Shown: positions 55,574 to 64,000 of the stretch, piece after piece
Position numbering within the stretch: position 1 is the first letter of the stretch
Layout: each line of letters begins with the position of its first letter
Assembly: GCF_047675955.1 (NCBI RefSeq)
Contig: NC_132918.1
Span: 91,441,106 to 91,505,105 of the forward strand
DNA: 64,000 nucleotides
Direction of reading: 5' to 3'
From: Chlorocebus sabaeus
Taxonomy: Eukaryota > Chordata > Mammalia > Primates > Cercopithecidae
Made by a program: the position numbers and the translations under genes
The notes under the pieces: model-generated
Seen by the model: only the letters and a program-made list of their open reading frames with translations
Databases searched by the model: none
What the model was told of the DNA's origin: nothing

Positions 55574-55884
55574 TGTTTTTTTTGTTTTAGTTTTTTGAGA
55601 TGAAGTCTTGTCCTGTCACCCAGGCTGGAATGCAATGGCACGATCTCACCTCACTGCAATCTCCGCCTCCTGGGTTCGAGCAATTCTCCTGTCTCAGCCT
55701 CCCAAGTAGCTGGGATTACAGGCACACACATCACCATGCCCAGCTAACTTCTTTTGTATTTTTAGTAGAGATGAGGTTTCACCATGTTGGTCAGGTTGGT
55801 CTCGAACTCCTGACCTCAGGTGATCTGCCCGCCTTGGCCTCCCAAAAGGGCTGGGATTATAGGCGTGAGCCACTGCGCCTGGCC
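55574..55884 (-). mobile_element. Alu SINE, NRROS intron
   Basis: TTTTTTGAGATGAAGTCTTG to CTGCGCCTGGCC; sense to the gene. Confidence 0.95.
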
Positions 55885-56424
55885 AGAAAAAAAGTTCTCA
55901 GTGGTAAGACAGAGGAGCAACGACATTCCTTTGTACACGTTCATCAGTAACACAAGGGCAGTGGTTGCCTGCAGTTGTGGGCTCAGTCCCAGAGGGCAAG
56001 TGCGGCAACAGGAGAAACATCCCGAGAGAGGAAGAAGCACAGGTTTGGAGGACAGACTCACGTCTGAGTCTCGGCTCTACCACCACTAGCATGGAACTTC
56101 TTGGAGCCTCGGGTTCTTTATCTGATAATTAAAAGAAAACCTTCCAGTAATTAAACATGGATACTGCACTGACATGTGGAAAGCTAAACTCTTCCATCAC
56201 CTCAGTCCCTCTCTCAGAGAAACACCAGTCACCTTCTGTTCCATGTTTTTCTGGATCTTTCCTAAGATATTACCTACCTTTGTCTAAAAACAAAAATAAA
56301 ACCATACTCTGCAAACTGTTCAGTAACCTATTTTTCTCCCCCTGTCAATAACATACGACAGACTCACTGCCTTGGCAGTACAAATACATTTGATCATGAT
56401 CTTTTTAGGAAGCATATGCATTCA

Positions 56425-56675
56425 CTTCATGAACAGCACAGTGGTTGAGAGCAGGAGTTCCAGGGCCAATGCTCCATGGCTCTGCTTTTGATCAAATGGG
56501 TGACCTTTGGATGGTTACAGAACCAAAAAAGACCTCCATTACCCTGCCTGTAAAACCAAAATTATACTCGTAATTTTCTCATAGGGTTTTTTTTTTTTTC
56601 AGGATCAAGTACAACTGTTTACGTGAAACACATTTACTGTGCTTCATGAATGTTAGCTCTAATTATTAGGATGAT
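56425..56675 (+). mobile_element. MIR SINE, nearly full length
   Basis: AGCACAGTGGTTGAGAGCAG, GGGTGACCTTTGGATGG, CTCATAGGGTTTT and GAATGTTAGCTCTAATTATT follow the MIR order from start to end. NRROS intron. Confidence 0.85.
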
Positions 56676-56835
56676 CTAATTAAGTCATTTCCTACTGCTG
56701 AGCATTTGGGTTTCTCTAATTTCCAGATGAACATTCAAATGGATTTGCCAAGGTCTTTCCACATCCCCCCTCCCTCTTTGGTATTTTGATTGGGATTGCA
56801 TTATACTTACAAATTACTCTGGAAGAGAATTTACT

Positions 56836-57131
56836 TTTTTTTTTTTTCTGAGACAGAGTCTCACTCTCGTCGTCCAGGCTGGAGTGCAGTGGTGCCATCT
56901 CGGCTCACTGCAACCTCTGCCTCCCGGGTTCATGCGATTCTACAGCCTTAGCCTACCAAGTAGCTGGGATTACAGATGCCCACCACCATGCCAGGCTAAT
57001 TTTGCATTTTTAGTAGAGGCAGGGATTTGCCATGTTGGCCAGGTTGGTTTCAAACCCCTGACCTCAGGTGATCCACCCGCCTTGGCCTCCCCAAGTGCTG
57101 GGATTACTGGCGTGAGCCGCCGTGCCTGGCC
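56836..57131 (-). mobile_element. Alu SINE, NRROS intron
   Basis: TTTCTGAGACAGAGTCTCAC to GCCGTGCCTGGCC. Confidence 0.95.
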
Positions 57132-57342
57132 AGGTGTGTGTCTTTATGTGAGTGAGTGTTGCTCTTCTCCCTGTGTGGGGACTCACTGGAGAATGTCAGG
57201 GGCTTTCTTCACGCTGTGGGACGCTGTTTCTCCACAGCTGCTGCAGTCAGGGGTCACACCTCTGCAACTCCCAGTGGCCCCGCTGAAGTGATGTAGAAGG
57301 ACCACATGGCCATCCCAGAAAAGCTTACCATGTCCACTTTCT

Positions 57343-57647
57343 TTCTTTTTCTTTTTTTTTTTTTTTGAGACGGAGTCTTGCCCTCTTGCTCAGGCTGGAG
57401 TGCAGTGGTGTGATCTCAGCTCACTGCAACCTCAGCCTCCCTGGTTCAAGCAATTCTCCTGCCTCAGCCTCCCAAGTAGCTGAGATCACAGGTGTGCACC
57501 ACCACGCCTGGCTAATTTTTGTATTTATAGTAGAGACAGGATTTCACCATGTTGGTCAGGCTGGTCTCAAACTCCTGACCTCAGGTGATCCGCCTGCTTC
57601 AGCCTCCCAAAGTGCTAGGATTACAGGTGTGAGCCACCACACCTGGC
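57343..57647 (-). mobile_element. Alu SINE, NRROS intron
   Basis: Poly-T, GAGACGGAGTCTTGCCC to CCACACCTGGC. GTC(C/T)ACTTTCT on both sides. Confidence 0.95.
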
Positions 57648-57954
57648 TAACGTCTACTTTCTAATGAGGTCAAATAGATACTGTGATGAGGGCGAGTGAA
57701 GGGCACCCAGACTCTCCAATTCTCAGTCCTCAACTCGGAACAGCTGCAGGAAACCCACTCTTTGGGTTCCCTGGCAGCCAATTCTCTACTCCTGCCCACT
57801 GGGCCAGATAGTGTCAAGCAGAGGGTCTAGCCTGAACTCTGAAAGGCTATTCCTTTATCTCTCTTCTTCCTGTGCCTGGGAACCCCTGAATAACTACTGT
57901 GCAGTTAATCCTTTATTGCCTCTGTAAGAGAATGCTGGAGGTCAAACATAGCAG

Positions 57955-58200
57955 AGATTAATAATAATATGAGTGATAATGGATAAACGCATAGCACTTA
58001 CTATCTACCAGGCACTGTCCTGAGTGCTTTACATGTATTAACTCATTTAATCATCAATCAACACAGCATGATGTTATTGGTAGATATTATTATTATGTAT
58101 ATATTCTACAGATGGAGAAACTATGGCCTAGAGGGCCCCAATGTCACCAGCTAAGGGTGGGGCTGGGTTTTAAACCGGGCCAGTCTAGCTCGTAACTCCT
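57955..58200 (+). mobile_element. MIR SINE
   Basis: ACTATCTACCAGGCACTGTC, GTATTAACTCATTTAATC, ATTCTACAGATGGAGAAAC, GGTGGGGCTGGG. Within the NRROS intron. Confidence 0.85.
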
Positions 58201-58398
58201 ATGTCATACTGGAATATACTCTAGCACAGTGGTTATAGGTTACTACTAAAAGAGGTTAAAAACCATGACAGTTGGGTGTTAAAGATTAATCTGCTTTAAG
58301 AATACATATTTGAATGTGTTAGCCCTGACATCCAATTTGTCTTCCCAGTGCCTAGTATATAATATGGTTCAAGAAATGTTTATGAAATATGTGTTTCA

Positions 58399-58694
58399 GC
58401 CGAGCGCAGTGGCTCAAGCCTGTAATCCCAGCACTTTGGGAGGCCGAGACGGGCGGATCACGAGGTCAGGAGATCGAGACCATTCTGGCTAATACGGTGA
58501 AACCCCCTCTCTACTAAAAAATACAAAACACTAGCTGGGCGAGGTGGCGGCGCCTGTAGTCCCAGCTACTCGGGAGGCTGAGGCAGGAGAATGGCGTGAA
58601 CCCGGGGGGCGGAGCTTACAGTGAGCTGAGATCATGCCACCGCACTCCAGCCTGGGCGACAGAGCGAGACTCCGTCTCAAAAAAAAAAAAAAAA
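58399..58694 (+). mobile_element. AluY, Old World monkey type, NRROS intron
   Basis: AGCCGAGCGCAGTGGCTCAA; CTAGCTGGGCGAGGTGG. Duplication AAATATGTGTTTC on both sides. Confidence 0.96.
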
Positions 58695-58708
58695 GAAATA
58701 TGTGTTTC

Positions 58709-59003
58709 TTTCTTTCTTTCTTTTTCTGAGACAGAGTATCACTGTGTCACCCAGGCTGGAGTGCGGTGGCGCGATGTCAGCTCACTGCAACCTCTGCCTC
58801 CCGGGTTCAAGCGATCTTCCTCAGCCTCCCAAGCAGCTGGGACTATACGCACGCGCCACCATACCTGGGTAATTTTTGTATTTTTAGTAGAGACGGGGTT
58901 TTACTGTGTTGGCCAGGCTGGTCGTGACCTCTTGACCTCGTGATCTGCCCACCTCAGCCTCCCAAAGTGCTGGGATGACAGGCGTGAGCCACCGCACCCG
59001 GCC
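58709..59003 (-). mobile_element. Alu SINE, NRROS intron
   Basis: TTTCTGAGACAGAGTATCAC to CGCACCCGGCC. Flanked by AAATATGTGTTTC as well, so the AluY above inserted beside its tail. Confidence 0.95.
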
Positions 59004-59342
59004 TAAATATGTGTTTCTCGAGCAGATTTTTGATATCATTGTTATATAGGTGAAGGAGACAATTACTAGAAATTTCTCAATTTTGACCCAAGTCTATTTT
59101 CACATATAGGCTGAAAGCCCTAGAGAAGGCACCCGTAAAGGCTTGGGTATCCACTCTCTGGGTCTTCTTAGCCTGAGCATGGTCCAGGCTGCTGCTCTGC
59201 AGTACAACATGGCAGCAAACCCTCCCTACAGCTATGTAAGCCTTAGCTGTCAACCCGTCCACAAACTCTGAGGCAGGCTTCTCCAGCCTTCATGCACCTC
59301 ACCCAGAGATTCTCATACCATCAGTGCAGCTCAATCATTCAG

Positions 59343-59651
59343 TTTTTTGTTTTATTTTGTTTTTTTCTTTTTTTGAGACAGTCTCACTCTGTCACCCAGG
59401 ATGGAGTGCAGTGGTATGATCTCGGCTCATGGCAACCTCCGCCTCCTGGGTTCAAGCGATTCTCTGCCTCAGCCGCCTGAGTAGCTGGGATTACAGGCAT
59501 GCACCACCACGCCCAGCTAATTTTTGTATTTTTAGTAGAGACAGGGTTTCACCATGTTGGCCAGGCGGGTCTCGAACTCCTGACCTCAGGTGATCCACTC
59601 GCCTTGGCCTCCCAAAGTGCTGGGATGACAGGCATGAGCCACCGCGCTCAG
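59343..59651 (-). mobile_element. Alu SINE, NRROS intron
   Basis: TTTTTGAGACAGTCTCACTC to CCGCGCTCAG. Confidence 0.95.
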
Positions 59652-59654
59652 AAT

Positions 59655-59958
59655 TTTTCTTTTCTTTTCTTTTTTTTAAAGACAAGGTCTTGCTCCATCA
59701 CCTACGTTGGAGTGCAGAGGCATGATCTCAGCTCACTGCAACCTCCACTTCCCGGGCTCAAGCCATCCTCACATCTCAGCCTCCCAAGTAGCTGGGACTA
59801 TAGGCGTGTGCCACCACACCTGACTGATTCTTGTATTTTGTAGAGATGTGGTTCCGCCATGTTGCCCAGACTGGTCTTGAACTCCTGGGCTCAAGTGATC
59901 TGCCTGCCTCAGCCTCCCAAAGTGCTGGGATTACAGGCGTGAGCCACTGCGCCCAGCC
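59655..59958 (-). mobile_element. Alu SINE, J-like, NRROS intron
   Basis: TTTAAAGACAAGGTCTTGC to TGCGCCCAGCC. Tandem with the previous Alu. 59959..60263 is single-copy DNA up to the exon. Confidence 0.94.
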
Positions 59959-60263
59959 TGAATCATCCAGATTTTTAACAAGTTGTTCTTGTTCTGGAAG
60001 GCTGCCCCAGGCTGGTCTCGGATGCCTCCTTTCCTCAGCAGGCGTGAGAAGGGTGGGGCAGGGACTGTCTTTCCCAGGCAGCAGCTTAAACTCCTGTGGC
60101 TAAAGGGCAGCTGCACATGGCACTGTGCTAGGCAGGCACAGAGTGATTCAGGCTCCTTCATTCTCTGCCCTTCCTGATGGACAATCCGTCAGCTTCTTCT
60201 GAATGGACCAAGCTTTGTCAGGACAGGAGCAACTGACAGATCAGGGTTCAAGGGAAAACTCAC

Positions 60264-60371
60264 CAACTTACAGCCCCGTTGGGAAGCTGCTGTGGCCGTT
60301 ACACTTCTGTCCCTCCAGTCCACTGTCAAGAACTGAAAACCCAGGCAGAGCCAAAGGGGCAGCAACTCCAT
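60264..60371 (-). CDS. NRROS: NRROS first coding exon (signal peptide)
   Basis: Encodes residues 1-36: a hydrophobic signal peptide starting MELLPLWLCLGF, then the start of the mature protein with C34, the first LRRNT cysteine. The donor is AAGTTG|GTGAGT (intron from 60263), phase 0. The upstream acceptor is a long pyrimidine tract ending TCTGTCCACAG, so the exon spans 60264..60384 with 13 bases of 5' UTR before the ATG. Joined to 52848..54818 it gives 2079 bases with no break. The 5' non-coding exon is not visible in the window. Confidence 0.96.
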
Positions 60372-60384
60372 CTCAAGGGCAGCC

Positions 60385-63094
60385 CTGTGGACAGAGAGCA
60401 GGGAAGAAGCAAGTCAGAGAAGGACATCCCAGGGGGCTGTTTGTATTCTCGGGAGAAGGAGCCAGTTCCAATTCTATGTGGTCTTGGAGCTCGATGGAGC
60501 TCACAGCTCCACAGAGGTGCAGCCCACGGGTTACTCAAATACCTCCATTTAGCCAAGACTTCCAGCCTTTCACTGAAACTGTTGACAAGGGCTCAATTTC
60601 ATTTTGCCTCTACCGTTTGATGGACGGGTGGCTGAACACTAAACTTCACTGAGTCCAGCACAGAAGGGAGAAGCATAAGGCTTGAGTAACCAGGCCTCCG
60701 GTCACCTGGAGTTTCCCATATTTCGTCATTCTGCTGAAGTGTTCCTGCCTCCAGCTCCGGTCGGCCTGATGCATCCCGTGAGCTCAGTAAGTCCTTGCTG
60801 AGTGAGTGAATGAACAATCGGAGAGTGGACTGAGACTGGAAACGGATTGGAGCCCCTGTCCCACAGAGTTACTACTCAGCTGCTGATGTGAGGCTGACTT
60901 CGGTTAACTCATTTCACTATGACCCTTTGGAAAAAGAGGTTTGATGTTTTGCCTGGACAGGGGGAAAAATGGAGGGGAAAATGAAGAAGAAAACTTTGGA
61001 TAGAATAAAGACGGTTAACGAAACGAGGTTGCCAGCCCTCTTGTCTGGCCGGTGCACACAGAACAGCGGTAATGAGGAGGCTTGAAGGTATACACACACC
61101 AGCAGAGATTCAGAACTAAGAGGAGCCAAAAAGGAAACGCAATATACTCATCACATGTGCCAGGTGAACAAAGGCTCAGAGACACTACTGGAGGTTGTGG
61201 ATGGCCTTAGCGGCAGGGCTGAGAGCAGCCCCTGAGCTCCCCGAGCTCCGATGAGTGAGCAGGGCAGATGCTCCCAGCAGTGAGGCTGCACTCACTGCTG
61301 CCCTGCTGGGGACCTGACGCCTGGTGCACGCCCCCAGCTCTGCATTCTGCAGACCCAGCAGCAAGAGCCGGCCCCAGCATTCCGTCTGTCCCCTTCCTTG
61401 ACACCCACCCGAGGCCCAGTGCCTGCCCTCCCATCTTCTCCTGGGCCAGCGGCACCAGCTCACCCCACCTGCTCGCTCCAGCCACTCAGGGGCCTCCTCT
61501 TTCCTTTCTTCACATGTATTTAGGGATCCTGAAGGCTCATTTTACCTTCTTGATCAGATTTGAATGCCCACCAGTGCAAACAGACTAACTGAAGAGCTAA
61601 ATGAAACCGGGTAAGCCAGCTTTCACTTCAGGCCAGGCCAACTCCCCTTACTACAGAGAGAACCTCCAATGCGGAATTCACCAGAACTTGCCAGACACTG
61701 GGAATCCCCTTCCAGACCCACTTCTGCCTCTGCACCCACACAGGAATCACTACCCTGTGGCCGGCACAGGGGAGAGAGGGCAAAAGCAGAGCTGTATGGG
61801 TTCCTGACCTCAGGATCCCCCCAGCACCCTTCCCCGCCCCCACGCCCCTGAAACCTGGGATCACATCGCTGCCCACTATGAGATGAGGTTGCATAGTTTC
61901 AGATTTAGTAAATTACAAGGCATCATTTCAATGCTAGATACATCCTTATACCAACAAATTGTCTATCTGACATTCAAATTTCACTGGGCATCCTGAATTT
62001 TATTGAGGGAGATGGGGAGGTAAGAACCCTCCCTTCCTGCCTGCCCGCCTCTGTCAGGTGTGGGGTGGCACCCACTGCTGTGACTCCGATCTTTCTAGAA
62101 CAGCCAGCCCTGTATATTGAAGAACTGAATCTAGATGTGTAAGGGGCAAGAGTGCAGGTCCTTCAGTGAGGAGGTAACCTTCAGACTGGAAGGCAAGGCA
62201 GGCCTCGCGTCACACTCAGCAACGGCATTTTCATTTATGGGTCATCTAGAATTTTGCAAGTTTAAAACACATCCTCTCCTTCCTCCTAAACTCAGCCAAC
62301 TGGCCCAGAAAAACTCTTGCTGTGGCCCTGGGTAGCTCCTTCTGGCAGGAAGCAGCAGGATATCATGGGAAGATCAGGGAATTTGGAACTAAGCAGACTA
62401 GAGTTTGAATTCTGCCTCTGTTGTTTGTTATTTGTCCTTCAGGAATTCAAAGTCTCCAAGACTCGGAGAATCCATCTACAAAATGGGAGTAATGATAACT
62501 ATTCCAGAGTTGCATGAGAATAAACCAGTCTCATGTACGTGAAAGGGCTTCGTAGCTGTAGAGGTAGTAACACAACTATTAATATTAATTATGACTTGTG
62601 AGTTTCAAACACCAGTGAGTTGACCGAGTGCTGGTTGTTCCTGTGTAATCTCCAAGGTAATTCAGCAGCTCCACAAAGTCTAAAATAAAGGCCTGAGTAA
62701 TGTGGCTGGAAGGATGAATTACACCAACCAGATGTGTAAAAGGTATGCAGGAAGGTTCAATCAAAAACTACATTCATATTGCAGAGCAAGGCTAACTTTG
62801 GGCACAGACGACGGTGCTGGCTCACAGCAGTTTGTCCCCAGAGCCATGCCTTCCCCTTCCCTGCTGCCCTCGGTGTGGCAGGGCTCCGACTTCTGAAGGC
62901 TCTGAATCTCGAACTCTGCTGTCACCTGGCCTCCAGCGGTTAAGTCAACGGAAGACACTCCTAGGAGGTCAGAGGTCAGAGGGCAGAGGGCAGAAAGAAT
63001 CCACGGTATTTCTCTCCCTTCCTCTCTGCCTTGGACAGAGACATCCTAGAGTTTCTTCCGCTGACCCCAGGCTCTGGTGACACCACCTCCTCCT
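60385..63094 (-). other. NRROS: NRROS intron 1 (part), repeat-poor
   Basis: Upstream of the first coding exon, so intronic or 5' to it. Alu-free for 2.7 kb, which is exceptional in this window. It contains a MIR near 62365..62590 and possible MIR remnants near 60840..60910. GC-moderate single-copy sequence at 61200..61850 has overlapping short open frames on both strands but no recognisable protein. Its low repeat content would fit regulatory DNA, but no element can be named. Confidence 0.6.
62365..62590 (+). mobile_element. MIR SINE
   Basis: CTAGAGTTTGAATTCTGCC, CATCTACAAAATGGGAGTA, ATGATAACTATTCCAGAG, then ATTAATATTAATTA. NRROS intron 1. Confidence 0.8.
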
Positions 63095-63403
63095 CTTTTT
63101 GTTTTTTGTTTTGTGTTTTTGAGACAGAGTTTTGTTCTTGTTGCCCAGGCTGGAGTATAATGTTGCAATCCCGCCTCACTGCAACCTCCGCCTCCCCAGT
63201 TCACGCCATTCTCCTGCCTCAGCCTCCCGAGTAGCTGGGATTACAGGCGCGCCCCACCTCGCCCAGCTAATTTTTGTATTTTCAGTAGAGATGAGGTTTC
63301 ACCTTGATGGCCAGGCTGGTCTTGAACTCATGACCTCAGGTGATCCACCAGCCTTGACCTCCCAAAGTGCTGAGATTGCAGGCGTGAGCCACGGTGCCTG
63401 GCC
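63095..63403 (-). mobile_element. Alu SINE, NRROS intron 1
   Basis: TTTTTGAGACAGAGTTTTG to CGGTGCCTGGCC. Duplication ACCTCCTCCTCT on both sides. Confidence 0.95.
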
Positions 63404-64000
63404 TACCTCCTCCTCTCATCCTCACCCTACCGAGTTAGGGTGAGGATAAGAAGCTTCCTGAAGCTGCTCATCGCTGTGTTGACTGTGTATTTGCTGATTT
63501 GCCTTCTCAGCCTCTTCCATCATGTGTTGCCACTTTCTTGCATTCAATATCCTCTGTTTTAAATAATCTGGGCAGTTTCTGTTTCCTGGTTGGACCTTGC
63601 CTGATACAATCATGTGAGAATGGTCATGACCCAGTGCTAAATTAGATGTAATGACTGTAAAGAAATAAAAGGCTTTCAAAATACTGACCACTGAGGTTGA
63701 GAAGCCCTCTTCCTAGAGTGTGTAGCTGCAGAGAGCTTCCTTAGAGCCATAGCACTGCAGAGTCCAAGGTAAACAATCTGCTTGCCGTATCTCCCTGCGA
63801 AATTCCATGACTCATCCCCTGCGAGTACAGGACTTGCTTCCTCTCCCCCTACACATCCTCAGGGCTGAGGGCCACACCACAGCGCCTGCAGCTGTAAGAG
63901 GGCATCTAAGCCAGCACGTGCCCAGCATCCCGGAACAGGTGGAAAGCCCAGGAGCTTCCCGAGGGGCTGCCAGCTGGTGAGTGTTCCGGGACCCTGAGTT
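63404..64000. other. NRROS intron 1 (part), window edge
   Basis: Begins with a 12-bp inverted repeat, then an old interspersed repeat (about 63450..63700, with short low-complexity frames). The last 300 bp are single-copy with TGACTCA at 63808..63814, CTTCCTCT at 63837..63844 and CACGTG at 63915..63920. No exon was recognised. Confidence 0.45.
63418..63447. repeat. 12-bp perfect inverted repeat, 6-base loop
   Basis: ATCCTCACCCTA (63418..63429) and TAGGGTGAGGAT (63436..63447) can pair fully. It lies directly after the Alu's target-site duplication. Confidence 0.9.

Larger units (their letters stand above)
54819..60263 (-). other. NRROS: NRROS intron between coding exons
   Basis: A 5.4-kb phase-0 intron with GT/AG ends. 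It contains eight Alus or Alu parts, three MIR relics (about 56050..56130, 56425..56675 and 57955..58200) and single-copy sequence. The longest non-Alu stretches, 55885..56835, 57648..58398 and 59004..59342, show no further exon. Confidence 0.93.

Noticed and set aside
60203..60652. 149-codon plus-strand frame opposite the first NRROS coding exon
   Set aside because: Overlaps the exon and its acceptor on the other strand; no recognisable protein and no supporting splice or promoter signal.
61200..61600. Overlapping 90-106-codon frames in NRROS intron 1
   Set aside because: GC-rich intronic sequence, frames on both strands, no recognisable protein.

Overview
The window is nuclear DNA from a primate, most likely an Old World monkey such as a macaque or baboon. 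Roughly 75 Alu elements or Alu pieces are visible on both strands. Many of the youngest carry the cercopithecine AluY signature: 'GGCTCAAGCCTG' in the left arm, 'AAACTAGCCGGGCGAGG' at the start of the right arm and a 'GCGGCGCCTG' shortening. Their target-site duplications are intact. No bacterial, phage or viral genes were seen. Most open reading frames in the window are translated Alu and have no coding value.

Three protein-coding genes are supported, in the order and orientation of human 3q29 (PIGX, CEP19, NRROS), here read in reverse. (1) PIGX: the first coding exon lies on the minus strand at 3511..3628, inside a CpG island, and appears to start at a CUG codon. The rest of the gene runs off the left end. 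(2) CEP19: plus strand, head-to-head with PIGX from the same CpG island. Its two coding exons, 7407..7536 and 8429..8790, join to an intact 163-residue protein. (3) NRROS (LRRC33): minus strand. Coding exons 60264..60371 and 52848..54818 join to an intact 692-residue leucine-rich-repeat membrane protein. Its 5' non-coding exon is not visible and probably lies beyond the right end.

Region by region: 1-3.5 kb is PIGX intron 1. 3.2-4.2 kb is the shared PIGX/CEP19 promoter island. 4.2-9.4 kb is CEP19, with a U6 snRNA pseudogene in its first intron. 9.4-52.6 kb is intergenic and dominated by repeats: Alus, MIR/L2 relics, an old L1, a MER5A element and a 2.1-kb G-rich minisatellite at 19.4-21.6 kb. 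It also holds a three-copy local duplication at 46.2-47.5 kb and a small CpG-rich, YY1-like palindromic spot at 39.55 kb. 52.6-60.4 kb is NRROS. 60.4-64 kb is NRROS intron 1, with comparatively few repeats.

The three genes do not form a pathway. PIGX acts in GPI-anchor synthesis in the ER, CEP19 in ciliogenesis at the centriole, and NRROS in latent TGF-beta1 presentation and NADPH-oxidase control in myeloid cells. The only shared regulation the sequence suggests is the bidirectional PIGX/CEP19 promoter. No clearly new biological system was found. The most unusual features are the G-rich minisatellite, the CEP19 duplication that spans its stop codon, the CUG-started PIGX exon, the triplicated MIR/Alu block and the palindromic mini-promoter.
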